A DNA stretch of 64,000 nucleotides from Uranotaenia lowii. Its lineage: Eukaryota; Arthropoda; Insecta; Diptera; Culicidae. The position numbers and the translations under genes were made by a program. Location: assembly GCF_029784155.1 (NCBI RefSeq), contig NC_073693.1, forward strand, positions 161,182,031-161,246,030. The letters are read 5' to 3'. Position 1 is the first letter of the stretch. Every line of letters starts with the position of its first letter. The notes under the pieces are model-generated. The model made no database searches. It was not told where the DNA came from and saw only the letters and a program-made list of their open reading frames with translations. Shown here one piece after another: positions 43,804 through 54,853 of this stretch.

Positions 43804-45112
43804 TATTACATGCACTCAATTCTGGGTTACAAAAACCCACACAAAAGCAGACCACTGATTGAAGGTGGACACACCCTGGCGCTAAGAGCTCGTGTAGAGC
43901 TGTCAAACAAAAAAGCGCACGTGAAAAGTGCAGTCGGCGTGCAAGGAAAAGAAGCATCGAAATAAGGAGTGAGACGAAGAAGTGCCGGAGCAGGCCGTGC
44001 TGCCCGACGACAGATTGTGCCGGAAAAAGCCTTCGTGAAGAAGGCCGTTTTACCGGATACCAGCAGCCGGCCAAGGGCCAGACTGTGACAAAGGCAAAAC
44101 AGCCTGCCTCCGATTGCCGTGCGGTCAATTTTCATCTTTTATTCGGCAGGAGGGAAAACTTGTATCAAGATCACTAAAGATCCACCCGACAGTGCCGCTC
44201 TGCAGTGTGGGCTATCAGAGAGCCAATATAGCCGAACATTTCGCGCGCCTAGGAGAAATCCCGGCGGCGCGACGTATCGCGCATTTAGTTTCTGCCTCCG
44301 ATTGCCGTGCGGTCAATTTTCGTCTTTATTCGGCAGGAGGGAAAATTTTTATCAAGATCCCTAAAGATCCACCCGACAGTGCCGCTCTGCAGTGTGGGCT
44401 GCCAGAGAGCCAATATAGCTGAACATTTCGCGCGCCTAGGAGAAATCCCGGCGGCGCAACGTATCGCGCATTCAGTTTCGGCCTCGAACGCTGTGCGGGC
44501 ATTATCGAGCGGAAGAAGGGTGGCGGAACATACGCGTGCCAAGGATCATTCCCGGCGGCGCGGTTTATCGCTGTTCCGGCCACGAGAGCCGAATTGCGGC
44601 TGTAGGTGATTTCGTCATTGTGTTGCTGTTAGTTTTTTAAAGGGACGAGCCGAAGAAGTTGAGCTCGACCAACCCGTGCCCAGGATCATCCCGGCGGCGC
44701 GATTCATCTGCGTTTCCTGCCACGAGTGCCGAATTACCATTGTTGGCTGTCACTGCTGTTGTGTTGCTGCAGAGTCATTCAGAAAGGAGTCGAAGGAGTG
44801 TCGTTACCATTTTGCGCGCCTAGGAAACAAATTCCCGGCTGCGCGACTACCTGCAAAATCGTTGCTCGGCGGAACGAGCTGAAGGAGGAAGTGTTTGTGT
44901 GCCGGCTCGCAGTGCCGAAGGAAATAGGAGTAACGGCTCGCAGTGCCGCAGGAAGAGTGGTGATCCGAGGTGGCGATATCACAGGTGAGCTTTAGTCAAG
45001 GGGGACTGGTGGGTGGATGAAATCTATTTTCCTCGCGCACAATTGCGCAAATTATTAAATATGCCTATTATATCTGTTAGGGACAACCCGAGGCAATAAC
45101 AGACAGGCAATA
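43804..45112 (+). repeat. 3' LTR of element 2 (1309 bp)
   Basis: Starts TATTACATGCAC and ends GACAGGCAATA, as in the 5' LTR, then CGAT duplication. It carries the same 188-bp duplication. One substitution relative to the 5' LTR was noticed. Confidence 0.92.
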
Positions 45113-45116
45113 CGAT

Positions 45117-47253
45117 GTCATATGTGATGTAATTCTACAACTTTTTCCGTAAACACATAAACATATGAATCCTTAACAGCACTGAATTTTCTTATTTCTT
45201 ACAATTACACGACACGGAATGTTATAAGATCATAGAATGTTAATCACATTGATATTACATAACACTGAACTCGATAATGCCGTGTAAAAATACATAATGT
45301 CAAGAAGGCACAAAAGTAAAAAATATTCCTTGGTGTTCAGTCAAGTCGTGCACCAAAGCGATTTGCTAAAAGAATGTTTTGAGCAGTTTTCCGATTGGTT
45401 CCCGCAGAGATCTCCGAAAAGCAGAAACATTGGATGCGGTTCCGGAAGAGGCGGTTCATATTTCAAGTTTCAGAATTTAAAATTCTGAAACATAAAACGA
45501 ACTGGTATGTATATACCACAATTTGGAATCAAAAGTATTTTTTATTGAACCAATAGTTACCAAAATATAAGCAAAAAGAATCGTGACGTCACAACGCGCC
45601 GAATTTTTCTGCCCTTCTGTTCGATCAAATTTTATGAAAGTTTCAGGAAAGAATCGATTCATTACAACCAACAAATTTTCAAATTTTGATTTCTATTTAT
45701 TTTAGAGCGATTTGGTTATTATTTATATCCATAGATAAGGGGAAATAAATCTAAAAGGCCCATATAAGCAGAATAAGGTTTGCAACACTGCGCACATCAA
45801 TTTTATTCGAAGTATTTTTGTGCGATCATATGAATATTATTTAGAAAAAAAGCTAATACTAAGAAATATGTATTCGTAAAAGCGTTGAAATGTGTTTCTG
45901 AATCTATTTAATCTTTCATTGCAAAGAAAAGGAAAATTAAATGATAATTTCAAAGGCCTTCGATCTTTAAAAAGTTAGTTTATGGACACTAGAGTGCCTA
46001 AATCAGCCGACTTATGAAAATCTTATAAGTTGCAAGCTAAAATAGATTCTAGGCCTAGCACAAAGTCCAGTGCCAAATTTGGGGATTGGACCACGGAAAT
46101 AGATGAGCCTAAAATTTGTATGGAATTTTGAGAAATTTGGTTTGGAAGGAAGGAACATGAAAACCAATGTTTGCACCAATTTCTGATGTCCCTGTCGGCT
46201 GATTTGCTTTCATTATATTCATTCACAAACTGTACTAGTCATATTTTAATTACTTTAATTATGTAATTCAGTTAAAAGTTTCTTTTGTGAGATTTTATGT
46301 AAATACGGGGTTCGATTTGGATTTTCTAGTGACATTCTTTGAGGTGAAAAGGACAGTTTTATTTAGAATAATTTTATAAGAAATTAATTTTTTATGAAAG
46401 TCTTATGACTTTTCTTAATATAAAAAGTTAATCTATTAAGTTTACCGTGTTCAAAGATTTTTTGAATGTCATTACATTTATTTCATGGAACTTATTTTGA
46501 TTGAACATATCAAGAAAGTGATAGAAGCTAATAGCGGTGATTTTCATTCCAACATAGATATATGAAGAACTTGATCTTTTTGCAAGATTTTTATTCAAAT
46601 CACAGGTGGCTACCTGTTGTGACGTCACAACACATTCTTTACCTGGATGCAACTCACGACCTTCTAAACCGATTTTCAATCTAAAAATTGCATTAAATTC
46701 GTCTCAAAAGGTTTTAAGAGACCTCCAATTTTCGACAATATGTGACATTTCAGAAAATCATGAATTAAAAAACAGTAGAATTTTCTTGACGTCACAACGC
46801 TTGAAAATAGATACCTTTATCAACGATTCTAGAGCGTAAACTTGCAGTGACTATCATTTATCCTAATATCATGCTTAAAAGATGGGTTTTCTACCATCTT
46901 TTGCAATAATTTTTTTGACAAAGTTATGTTATAAATAAAGAAGAATTGCAAAAATCAATTTAATTTCATACTAAAATTTTTGAATTTCAACGATCACATA
47001 CTCAATTCTAAAGAAGGGTAACTGAAAATCTTTTAATGCAAAATGACGCTAAAGAAATAACCTTTTTAACGCTGTTCAATTTATTTTTGAATAATGAAAA
47101 AGAAAAATCGGTTCTCCAGTTAAGGGGTGCTTGGAATGGGTCATATTTATATGCGTTTTGTATCACTGTCCTCGCGATATCAGCACTTGCAAATCACATC
47201 CTCATCCAGTCGATAGAATTTAAAACTGCTCCTACTTAAACACATATGTACAA
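45117..47253. other. Gene-free AT-rich region with a dispersed repeat
   Basis: No gene is supported. GACGTCACAAC words occur at 45586, 46620 and 46790. A dispersed repeat occupies about 45990-46180. A weak open frame at 45297 is not recognised. Confidence 0.4.
45990..46180 (+). repeat. Dispersed repeat, copy 1
   Basis: Starts AGAGTGCCTAAATCAGCCGAC and shares an ordered series of words (AAGCTAAAAT, TCCTAGGCC-like, TGCCAAATTTGGG, TTTGTATGGRATTTTGAGA, AACATGAAAA) with copy 2 at about 53433-53625. It has no coding capacity. Confidence 0.6.
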
Positions 47254-47255
47254 TA

Positions 47256-48212
47256 GACTGGCACAAATTTGTATGGGACGATTTTTACAACTTTTTTTTC
47301 AACGCGGCACCCCCTAGATTGGTGCATTTAGGTGAAAAAATGACTTTCTGAAAGTTTCAGGTGATTTGGAAGAAGCACGAGCTGGCGCAAAGGACTTGAA
47401 ATTTGTATGGAGATTTTCGACAAAATGTATGAAAAATCGACACGCTTTCACTCTTTGTGTTCCTAAATATGTTTCCAGTATGCTAAGAAAGCTCAGAATT
47501 TCAGGAATTGTAGTTCAAACAATGACAAACAAGTTTGTAGAAGATTGTGATGCGATACGAATTGACTGTGATGAGTTATCCGCAATTGAATGTGTGATTT
47601 TTTCGCATTTCATTGATATATCGTGAACGGTGTATGGACTAATGAATTATTATAGTAATAATCGCACTAACTTGATCGCGTCGTCACACAATGCAGCAGT
47701 TTATAGTTTTTCAAACCTTTCTTTCAACTTTTTGCAAAGATATTTGTTATAAAATAAGCTACAACTTTGCCGGAGACACAAACTTCCTATCTGTAATTCT
47801 TATTGTGTGACAATGCGATCTAGTTAGTATTAATAATCCACCTATACACCGTGCACGATATATCGATGAAATGCGAAAAAAATCACACATTCAATTGCGG
47901 ATAACTCATCACAGTCAACTCGTATCGCGTCACAATCTTCTACAAACTTGTTTGTCATTGTTTGAACTACAATTCCTGAAATTCTGAGCATTCTAGCATA
48001 CTGGAAACATATTTTAGAACACAAAGAGTGAAAGTATGTCGATTTTTCATACATTTTGCCGAAAATCTCCATACAAATTTCAAGTCCTTTGCGCCAACTC
48101 GTGCTTCTTCCAAATCACCTGAAACTTTCCGAAAGTCATTTTTTCACCAAAATGCACCAATCTAGGGGGTGCCGCGTGGAATATAAAGATTTTTTTTTGT
48201 GATGGGCCAGTC
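47256..48212. mobile_element. Foldback element (957 bp) with TA duplication
   Basis: Starts GACTGGCACAAA and ends TGGGCCAGTC, flanked by TA (47254-47255, 48213-48214). Arms of about 380 bp are near-perfect reverse complements, so the same peptide-like frame appears on the plus strand at 47366-47626 and on the minus strand at 47842-48072. The frame is not a known transposase. The centre is also partly palindromic. Confidence 0.75.
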
Positions 48213-48214
48213 TA

Positions 48215-49547
48215 ATGTACAACAACATAATTTTTACTTTTCTACGATAGTTTGTGATAGTAGATCATGCTGCATGTATTCTTAGTGTGCCTATATTCGC
48301 TATGTCTGTAATGTTGTCGAACGAAGCGCACTTCTTGGCAATGTGCGAGCAAGCGAATTGGCGTTGAGGTTGAGAGTGTTTGCGCGTCAAGAAAAATCTT
48401 GGCAGGAAAAATCAATACCGTTCCAGACGTGGTGTCGCTCGGCGGGTTAAATATACTCTGTATGTTAGAAGTGACTTTGATCGAATCCGAATTGATAATT
48501 CGTCTTCAAACGATACCGAAAAAGTTTGTGGATATTAATCTCTACAGGATGTGTGTTTTTAAAACTGTAAAAAATGTCTAGTAGCTAGAGATAAGATATT
48601 ACCAGTGCCAGCGGCTGTATCGATTTTCCCATAGTACCTAGTTACTTATCGGTGAAGAAAGTTTAGAATGGAAGTGGCATCGGAAGATTATCCATTTTAG
48701 GAATGTTACAATAATCAATCAGAAGAACTAATGTTTTAAAGAAACATTAAAAGGCTGGTGCAAATATCGTTCAAAATCTATTCCCCAACTTTTCTTTACC
48801 CGAGGAAAATTCATTCCCTCTTCCATTATTAAAAAACACCCAATACGCAGAAAGGGATGTTTTCGTGTTTGCCACCCCCTTTTCTCCCTAAGCAAATGAT
48901 GAAAATTCGCAAGACCAAAATAAAAATAATTTCTTTAGTGCATTGGAAAAGCAATGAATGTTCACATATTTTGAGTTACGTTCCAACTTAGTGTTCGTCA
49001 CACTAAATTTTGTTGATTCAAATTGAAATTACTTGTTTTGGCATGACCGACTACAAGATGTCGTTTGAATAAAGTGTTTTCAAATGTGGAAAAACCATTA
49101 TGGCAGAGTGGGGTATTCTGGGCCTTCTTTTCATGCGGCTCTATAATTTTGACAAAGTATTATAAATAATAAAAATGACAAAATGTAAAATGTTCTACAA
49201 TGGAAAATGTATCATTTTAATATAAGGTTTTTCGTAGATTTACAAAAATTGTGGGCCACAAAACAAAATTTGATGAGTTCACCATCTCTGTTATTCTTTA
49301 CCTTATTTGGTACTTTTAAAACAATTTCAGTCGAAAAAATGTAAAATAGAGTCAAGTCCATGGGTTGAACACCTCCCCCCCATGAAGATTTTTCCAAGTA
49401 AAATTTTCAACTTAGTAAAGCGAAATTACTTGATCGTAAAAGGTGTTAAATAAGTGTTAACAAAAAATTCAAAAATTTGGCTCGCTTCCGGCGGATATTC
49501 TCTTCAATATCACTTTACGTTGAGACATTTCATTTTACGATACTACA
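48215..49547. other. AT-rich stretch, nothing recognised
   Basis: No gene, RNA or clear repeat boundary was found. Confidence 0.4.
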
Positions 49548-49549
49548 TA

Positions 49550-51046
49550 CAGTGAGCGAAATAAGAATAGCACCACTATGTGTTTTGCTTGTTAAAATAT
49601 GAATGATTGAAAATTACGAAAATTTTCTTCCACAGTTTGTTCTGAATTTCTTAACGGATAAATCAAGCATAAGTTTACTTTTTTTGACGTAGCAATTGGC
49701 GTTGAGGACCAAAAATGTGAAAAAGGGTTCGAAATAAGAATAACACCACTTGAGTTTTTCAACAAAAACAAGATTATTTTTAAAAGTTTAATGTGTTAAA
49801 GTGAATAATATTGCTTCTACGAATTATTTGAATAAATAACTGCGTTTTTAGGAGCTTTCCATAATTCCAAAGGTTTTCAAAGGTATTAAAAGGAGGTTTT
49901 AAGAGATGCTCCTCTAGCGTTAAGGAATTTGATATTTGAGCTATAAAACTTTATCAAACTGCTTGATTTCTTCATTAACATTCATAAATATGATGCAAAA
50001 TGATGAAACATAGATTTAAAGCTGAGTTTGAATCCAAAAAGCAGGTTGGAAATCAAAAATACTAATGTGTTTTAATAGTCAAACACTATTTCTCTAGTTT
50101 TAAGTCATAGATGGCAGCACTATCTTGCCTTTGAACCAAATTCATGTCCATTTTCGAATATCCGGGATTAATTAGGGAGTGCTGGATGATTTTGGTTAAG
50201 AAATAAATACATGTTCCGTGTAAACGCTTTGGAAATTCTAAGATCACTAAAACCAAAAAAAAAATAGAATTGCATCAAGGTCACGAATTTTTTGGACCAA
50301 TTATCAGAATAAAGTTATACTTTGCGATGGAGCTTGATGGACCAAACGGCTAGCAGTAATATAAGTATGATTTGCAATTGAATCGGAAGTTGAGATGGGC
50401 AGGAATTTTGGCGGTTGTACATTCTTGTGTTGGTGATTCTTTTGCAAATCCGGAAAAGCATTCTGCAGTGTGAACTTTTAACTGCAAGATAGTGCTGCCA
50501 TCTACGACTTGAAACTGGAAAAAGTGTGGTTTACTGAACAAAATCTTTTTTGATTTCCAACCTATTTTTTTCTTATTCAAAATTAATCCCAAATGTTTGT
50601 TTCATCATTTCACGTCATTTTAATGAAGGAAAAAAGTAGTTTGATAAAGAATTACAGCTCACATATCAAATTACTTAACGCTAGATGCTCCATCTCTTAA
50701 AAACCCCTTTCAAAACCTTTGGAATTCTGAAAAACTCGTTAAAATGCAGTTATCTATTCAAATAATTCGTAGAAGTATTATTATAAGCTTTTACACAGTA
50801 AATTTTTAAAAATAATCTTTTTTTTGTTGTTGAAAAACTCAAGTGGTGCTATTCTTATTTCGCACCATTTTTTCACATTTTTTATCCTCAGCGCCAATTG
50901 CTACATCCAAAAAAAAAGTAAACTTATGCTTGATTTATCCGTTAAGCAATTCAGAACAATCTGTGGAAGAAAATTTTCGTATTTTTCAAGTATTCATATT
51001 TTAACAAGCAAAACACATAGTGGTGCTATTCTTATTCCACTCACTG
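49550..51046. mobile_element. Tc1/mariner-like foldback element with about 700-bp arms
   Basis: Left end CAGTGAGCGAAATAAGAATA and right end inverse, flanked by TA (49548-49549, 51047-51048). The two arms (about 49550-50270 and 50330-51046) are diverged reverse complements, roughly 85-90 percent by eye. CAGTG ends with TA fit Tc1-type elements. No transposase ORF. Confidence 0.75.
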
Positions 51047-51048
51047 TA

Positions 51049-52607
51049 TATGCCGTTCACGAATTTAAACTTTTTTTTTTATCGTAAATTTCGATTTGCA
51101 ATTCAATCAACCTTTTGTTTTGAAACTAAAATCTTGACATACAAAAACTGTACCTCGTCTTTAAAGTGGGTTTTTATTAGGAATGTTTAGATAAATTACA
51201 CAAGGACACAAAATATACATCCTTCGAGATGCAAATCAATTTAAAGCTAATGACTAATTTGGGTGCCCTGGATCTAACTAAGTTCGCAATTTTTCTATCA
51301 GCTTTGGTTTTTTCAATAACTTTTAGAAATATTTTAAAATTATTTAAGAAAGTTTTGTATTTTTTTTTTTGACAAAACTTAAAAAAACATAACATAACAT
51401 TCAATTTTCCCCAAGACTGCAATTTGTTTTGAGTTCTGCGAAAAAAAGTTATGGATGTTTTCTATTGGTTTACTTTTCCCCATTTTTAATAACATTTAAA
51501 ACCAATCTGAATTTTGGATATTTTAAAGCAAAAATAGAATCGTTTTGCAAGTTTGAACAAATTTTGTTAAATGAATTCATTTTTTTTTTCAAACTTTATG
51601 TTATGTCAGTAAATTAAAAAAATACTTCAAGTGATATTTTTATTAAATTTAAAAAATCTGTAGACTTCAGAACTTGGAACTTAAATCATCTTTAAAATAT
51701 TATTCCTAAATTGAATTAAACAGGTATACAAATTCAAAATAAGGTTTAGATTCGTTATTTTATCAGTAATCAATGATTTATTTCACTTCAAACTATTACA
51801 TTTTAAAGCTTATAAACTCCAAACGCACGGTGATAGACAAAATTTGACAAAAGATTTGAGTTCATGCAGGACGCTTAAATTTGTCTAATCAATCTTTCAA
51901 TCTTAGGCACCAAAATGTAGTTAACAATTAAATTCTATTGATAAGTTTTTAAAATAGTTCGACGAGTTTATGGAAACAAAATTAAAATATTAAAAAACTT
52001 ATCTCTTTCTTCTTCATGTTTTGTTTTAATTTCCAAATAAATTTACCAGCCTTTTATTTTAAAAACTGAAAGAATTTTAATATAGAAAAGTGTTTTTTCT
52101 TTGACTTTGAGCACTAGCACTCTTACAAAATAAAATTAAATATATCCTTTTTATCATCAAATAAAATTCAATGATCAACTATTGAAAAATTCTTTTAAGT
52201 TCAAACTGATTATTTTCCATACTCGGGAATTCACATTTCAAATCGTGATTTTGTTTAAATCAAGATGCTACAGCGGAATTTTTTAATCAACCCTTGAATT
52301 GAGAATGAAGAAAAAAATATAAAATAAGATGAATAATAAATTACAATTGTTATTATTTTTCTAACAATTTTCGATCGTGGTTAATTTTTTACCTGATCTG
52401 ACATTTATTCGAGGATTCAGTTTTTTTAAAATCTGGTGTTATATTTTATGTATTCTATTTCATATTTATTGATAATTAATTTATGATTTGCATATTTGAC
52501 TGGTGTTTTGGGAATGTTGAATTTAAATTTTAAAACTAGACTGCTTAGAATTTATTTTCAAGCTAATTTCTAGTTCTGAATAAGGAACATCATTTTGAAT
52601 AGTTCAA
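51049..52607. other. Very AT-rich stretch, nothing recognised
   Basis: Long A/T runs and no supported gene or repeat. Confidence 0.4.
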
Positions 52608-53341
52608 GCGTGAGTTTTCAAAAGGACGTATGTCGCAAAAGTAAACAAATTGAGTTACTGTTTGCACGGTATAGTAAATTTTATTTTCTTCTGTATGAAT
52701 TAACTGTTTGTACAAACAAAAAAAATAATATGCCGTTAGCTAAAAAAATATACAAACGACCTATGTCATCTTTTCTCAGTGTTTTCGAAATTCTTCTTTA
52801 CACCTCTTTTTGGTAAAACGACGCATCTGTCAAAACAAATAATATCGCACACACAGCAGATAGGATCGCAGCAAACCGTCGTATGCGTCAAATCAGATAC
52901 GTCGGTTTTTTCACATCATTGCAGATGCGTCAGTTTTAAAATAATTATTATTTTAAAACTGACGCATCTGCAATGATGTGAAAAAACCGACGTATCTGAT
53001 TTGACGCATAATGAAAACAATTTGTCCAAGCGACGAATCATAAAGGGTGTATGTAAATATTAAACTGTCACAACGACGAATCATTATGGCGTATGTGAAA
53101 AAAAAAACTCAACAATACGGTGTAAAATATTTTTTTTAACAAATTCACTAGGAAACAGCAAAAAATCCAGTATGCTCAAACCTATAATTAAAACATTATT
53201 GGTTTTCCTACAGCTGCCATGATAAAACTTGATTCTAGATCAAACAGCTTTAAATAGCATTTATTTATATTAACATAATTTTGTCCCTCCTTTTTCTCAG
53301 ATTTTGTCTGATGTTACATACGTCCTTTTGAAAACTCACGC
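52608..53341. mobile_element. MITE (734 bp) with a long TIR and an internal perfect palindrome
   Basis: Left end GCGTGAGTTTTCAAAAGGAC continues to GTATGT and is repeated inverted at the right end (26 bp). Inside, 52883-53009 is a perfect 63-bp-arm palindrome around one central base. GACGAATCAT words recur at about 53030 and 53075. No target duplication is obvious. Confidence 0.72.
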
Positions 53342-54163
53342 ATGAGTTTATCAATGACTTATCGGAAATAGAATTGATTTGAAACATTCATTCTGATCGA
53401 TCGATTGGTTTCAGAAATTTGGCACGTGTACATTAGAGTGCCTCAAATGACCCGACTTTTGAAATAGTTATGTGCTACAAGCTAAAATTTATCCTAGGCC
53501 GAGTATAAGATACCATGCCAAATTTGGGCCAGATCGGATCACGGGAAGGGGTCGCTCAACGAGCTTGAAGTTTGTATGGGATTTTGAGACATTTTGTTCG
53601 GGAGAAACATGAAAAACCAGTATTTCTTAGTATAACTTTGGTTTCCTTCGGCCGATTTCTTCTGAAAACGGGTTTTCTTAAAGCCCAAATTATGACAAAT
53701 ATTTTATCCGAAGACTGCAAATTCGATTCGAGTTAATATAAAAAAGTTATTAGGCTTCAAAAATGGGCTAACTTTTTTAAGGGTGCTGTTCATCACGATT
53801 AATGCTGCGTCGAAATGTTCGAACGTCCCGACTGATTAACAATTTATAATCCAAATCTGAATCAGATATCTACTTGAATACAAATCTGGTTTTATAATTT
53901 CTTTCCCGGGAATTAAAAATGGGATATTTAGATTCTATATTAAAATCTTGAAAAAAATTGTTCCTGAATTTCCTGAAAGTAATGCAATAAAAATTTTCTT
54001 CGGTTAAAAAATTTACTTTAAAGTAATTAATTTTATTCCATATTTTGTAAAGTAATAAAAAAAAAGATTATTTTGATCCAAATTTCTCATTGAATATGAC
54101 GAACATATTTATTAACAGTAAAAAATTGTTAACTTGTTCATAAAGTGGATATGCAACTTCTAT
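53342..54163. other. AT-rich stretch with dispersed repeat copy 2
   Basis: Contains the second copy (about 53433-53625) of the repeat at 45990-46180. The rest has no recognised feature. Confidence 0.4.
53433..53625 (+). repeat. Dispersed repeat, copy 2
   Basis: Starts AGAGTGCCTCAAATGACCCG and matches the ordered words of copy 1 at 45990-46180 in the same orientation. Confidence 0.6.
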
Positions 54164-54422
54164 CACAGAGAACAGACATACAAGCTAGCCCACGAAACTT
54201 GTGTAAAATTTCCAACGATAGTTTTGAACAATTTTTCTGTTTCTTTTGGCTGGGCCTTTTCGAAAACTGGCCACCTGAAAATTTGATTTGTAACTTTTGA
54301 ACGGCACAATAGATTGCACTATTTCAAGTCAATTTCTAACGTATTTTTTGAATGTCAGTATTTGAAATTTTACACACTTTTTGGAAGATTTTGTGTTCGA
54401 GCTTGTACGTCTGTTCTCTGTG
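54164..54422. mobile_element. Short MITE (259 bp) with CACAGAGAACAGAC ends
   Basis: CACAGAGAACAGACATACAA and its inverse bound the element (one mismatch in about 22 bp). The flanks CTTCTAT (54157-54163 and 54423-54429) are a 7-bp direct repeat. Lies about 430 bp upstream of the wit coding start. Confidence 0.7.
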
Positions 54423-54853
54423 CTTCTATATAAGAGATATATCAAATACATCAGCTACATCAAATTACAATTGATGTGTAACAATACATTAAATAAAACT
54501 AGCAAGAGATTCTACTCTTCACATTCGATATTGCCTTCCTAAATTGAACAATACTTAGCTGAATTAGTTAGGTTTAATATCCCGCCAAAATGTTGTGAGT
54601 TAAAACGCTATCATACGCTATATGTATAAATACGCCCACTTTTCAGAATGCAAACAGCTCTAAACATTCAAAGTGAAGAAAAATCAAGCGAATCATGGTG
54701 TCGAGAAGAAATACTAATAAACTGATTGATTTAAAAATTGGAGCAGTTTGATTGATTGAATTAGTAGTAACGAAAAGTTAGTGCAACAAAGACTTTTCAA
54801 AAGTGTGAATTAAAGCAACTGGATTATCAACAATATCATCAGCAGCAGTTAAA

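Larger units (their letters stand above)
35571..45112 (+). mobile_element. Full-length Ty3/gypsy LTR retrotransposon, element 2 (9.5 kb)
   Basis: Two 1309-bp LTRs, nearly identical, enclose intact gag and pol. The insertion is flanked by the 4-bp duplication CGAT (35567-35570, 45113-45116). The LTR termini are TATT...AATA rather than TG...CA. The layout is the same as element 1: 1-nt spacer, lysine-type primer site, gag, GGGAAAC frameshift, pol, noncoding repeat region, hairpin, purine stretch, 3' LTR. No env ORF. Only one LTR difference was noticed (G/C at about 36548 versus 44781), so it inserted very recently and may be active. Probably Osvaldo/Ulysses-like (inference). Confidence 0.93.

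Noticed and set aside
45297..45488. 63-codon frame starting MSRRHKSKKYS
   Set aside because: Short, unsupported and next to a repeat boundary.
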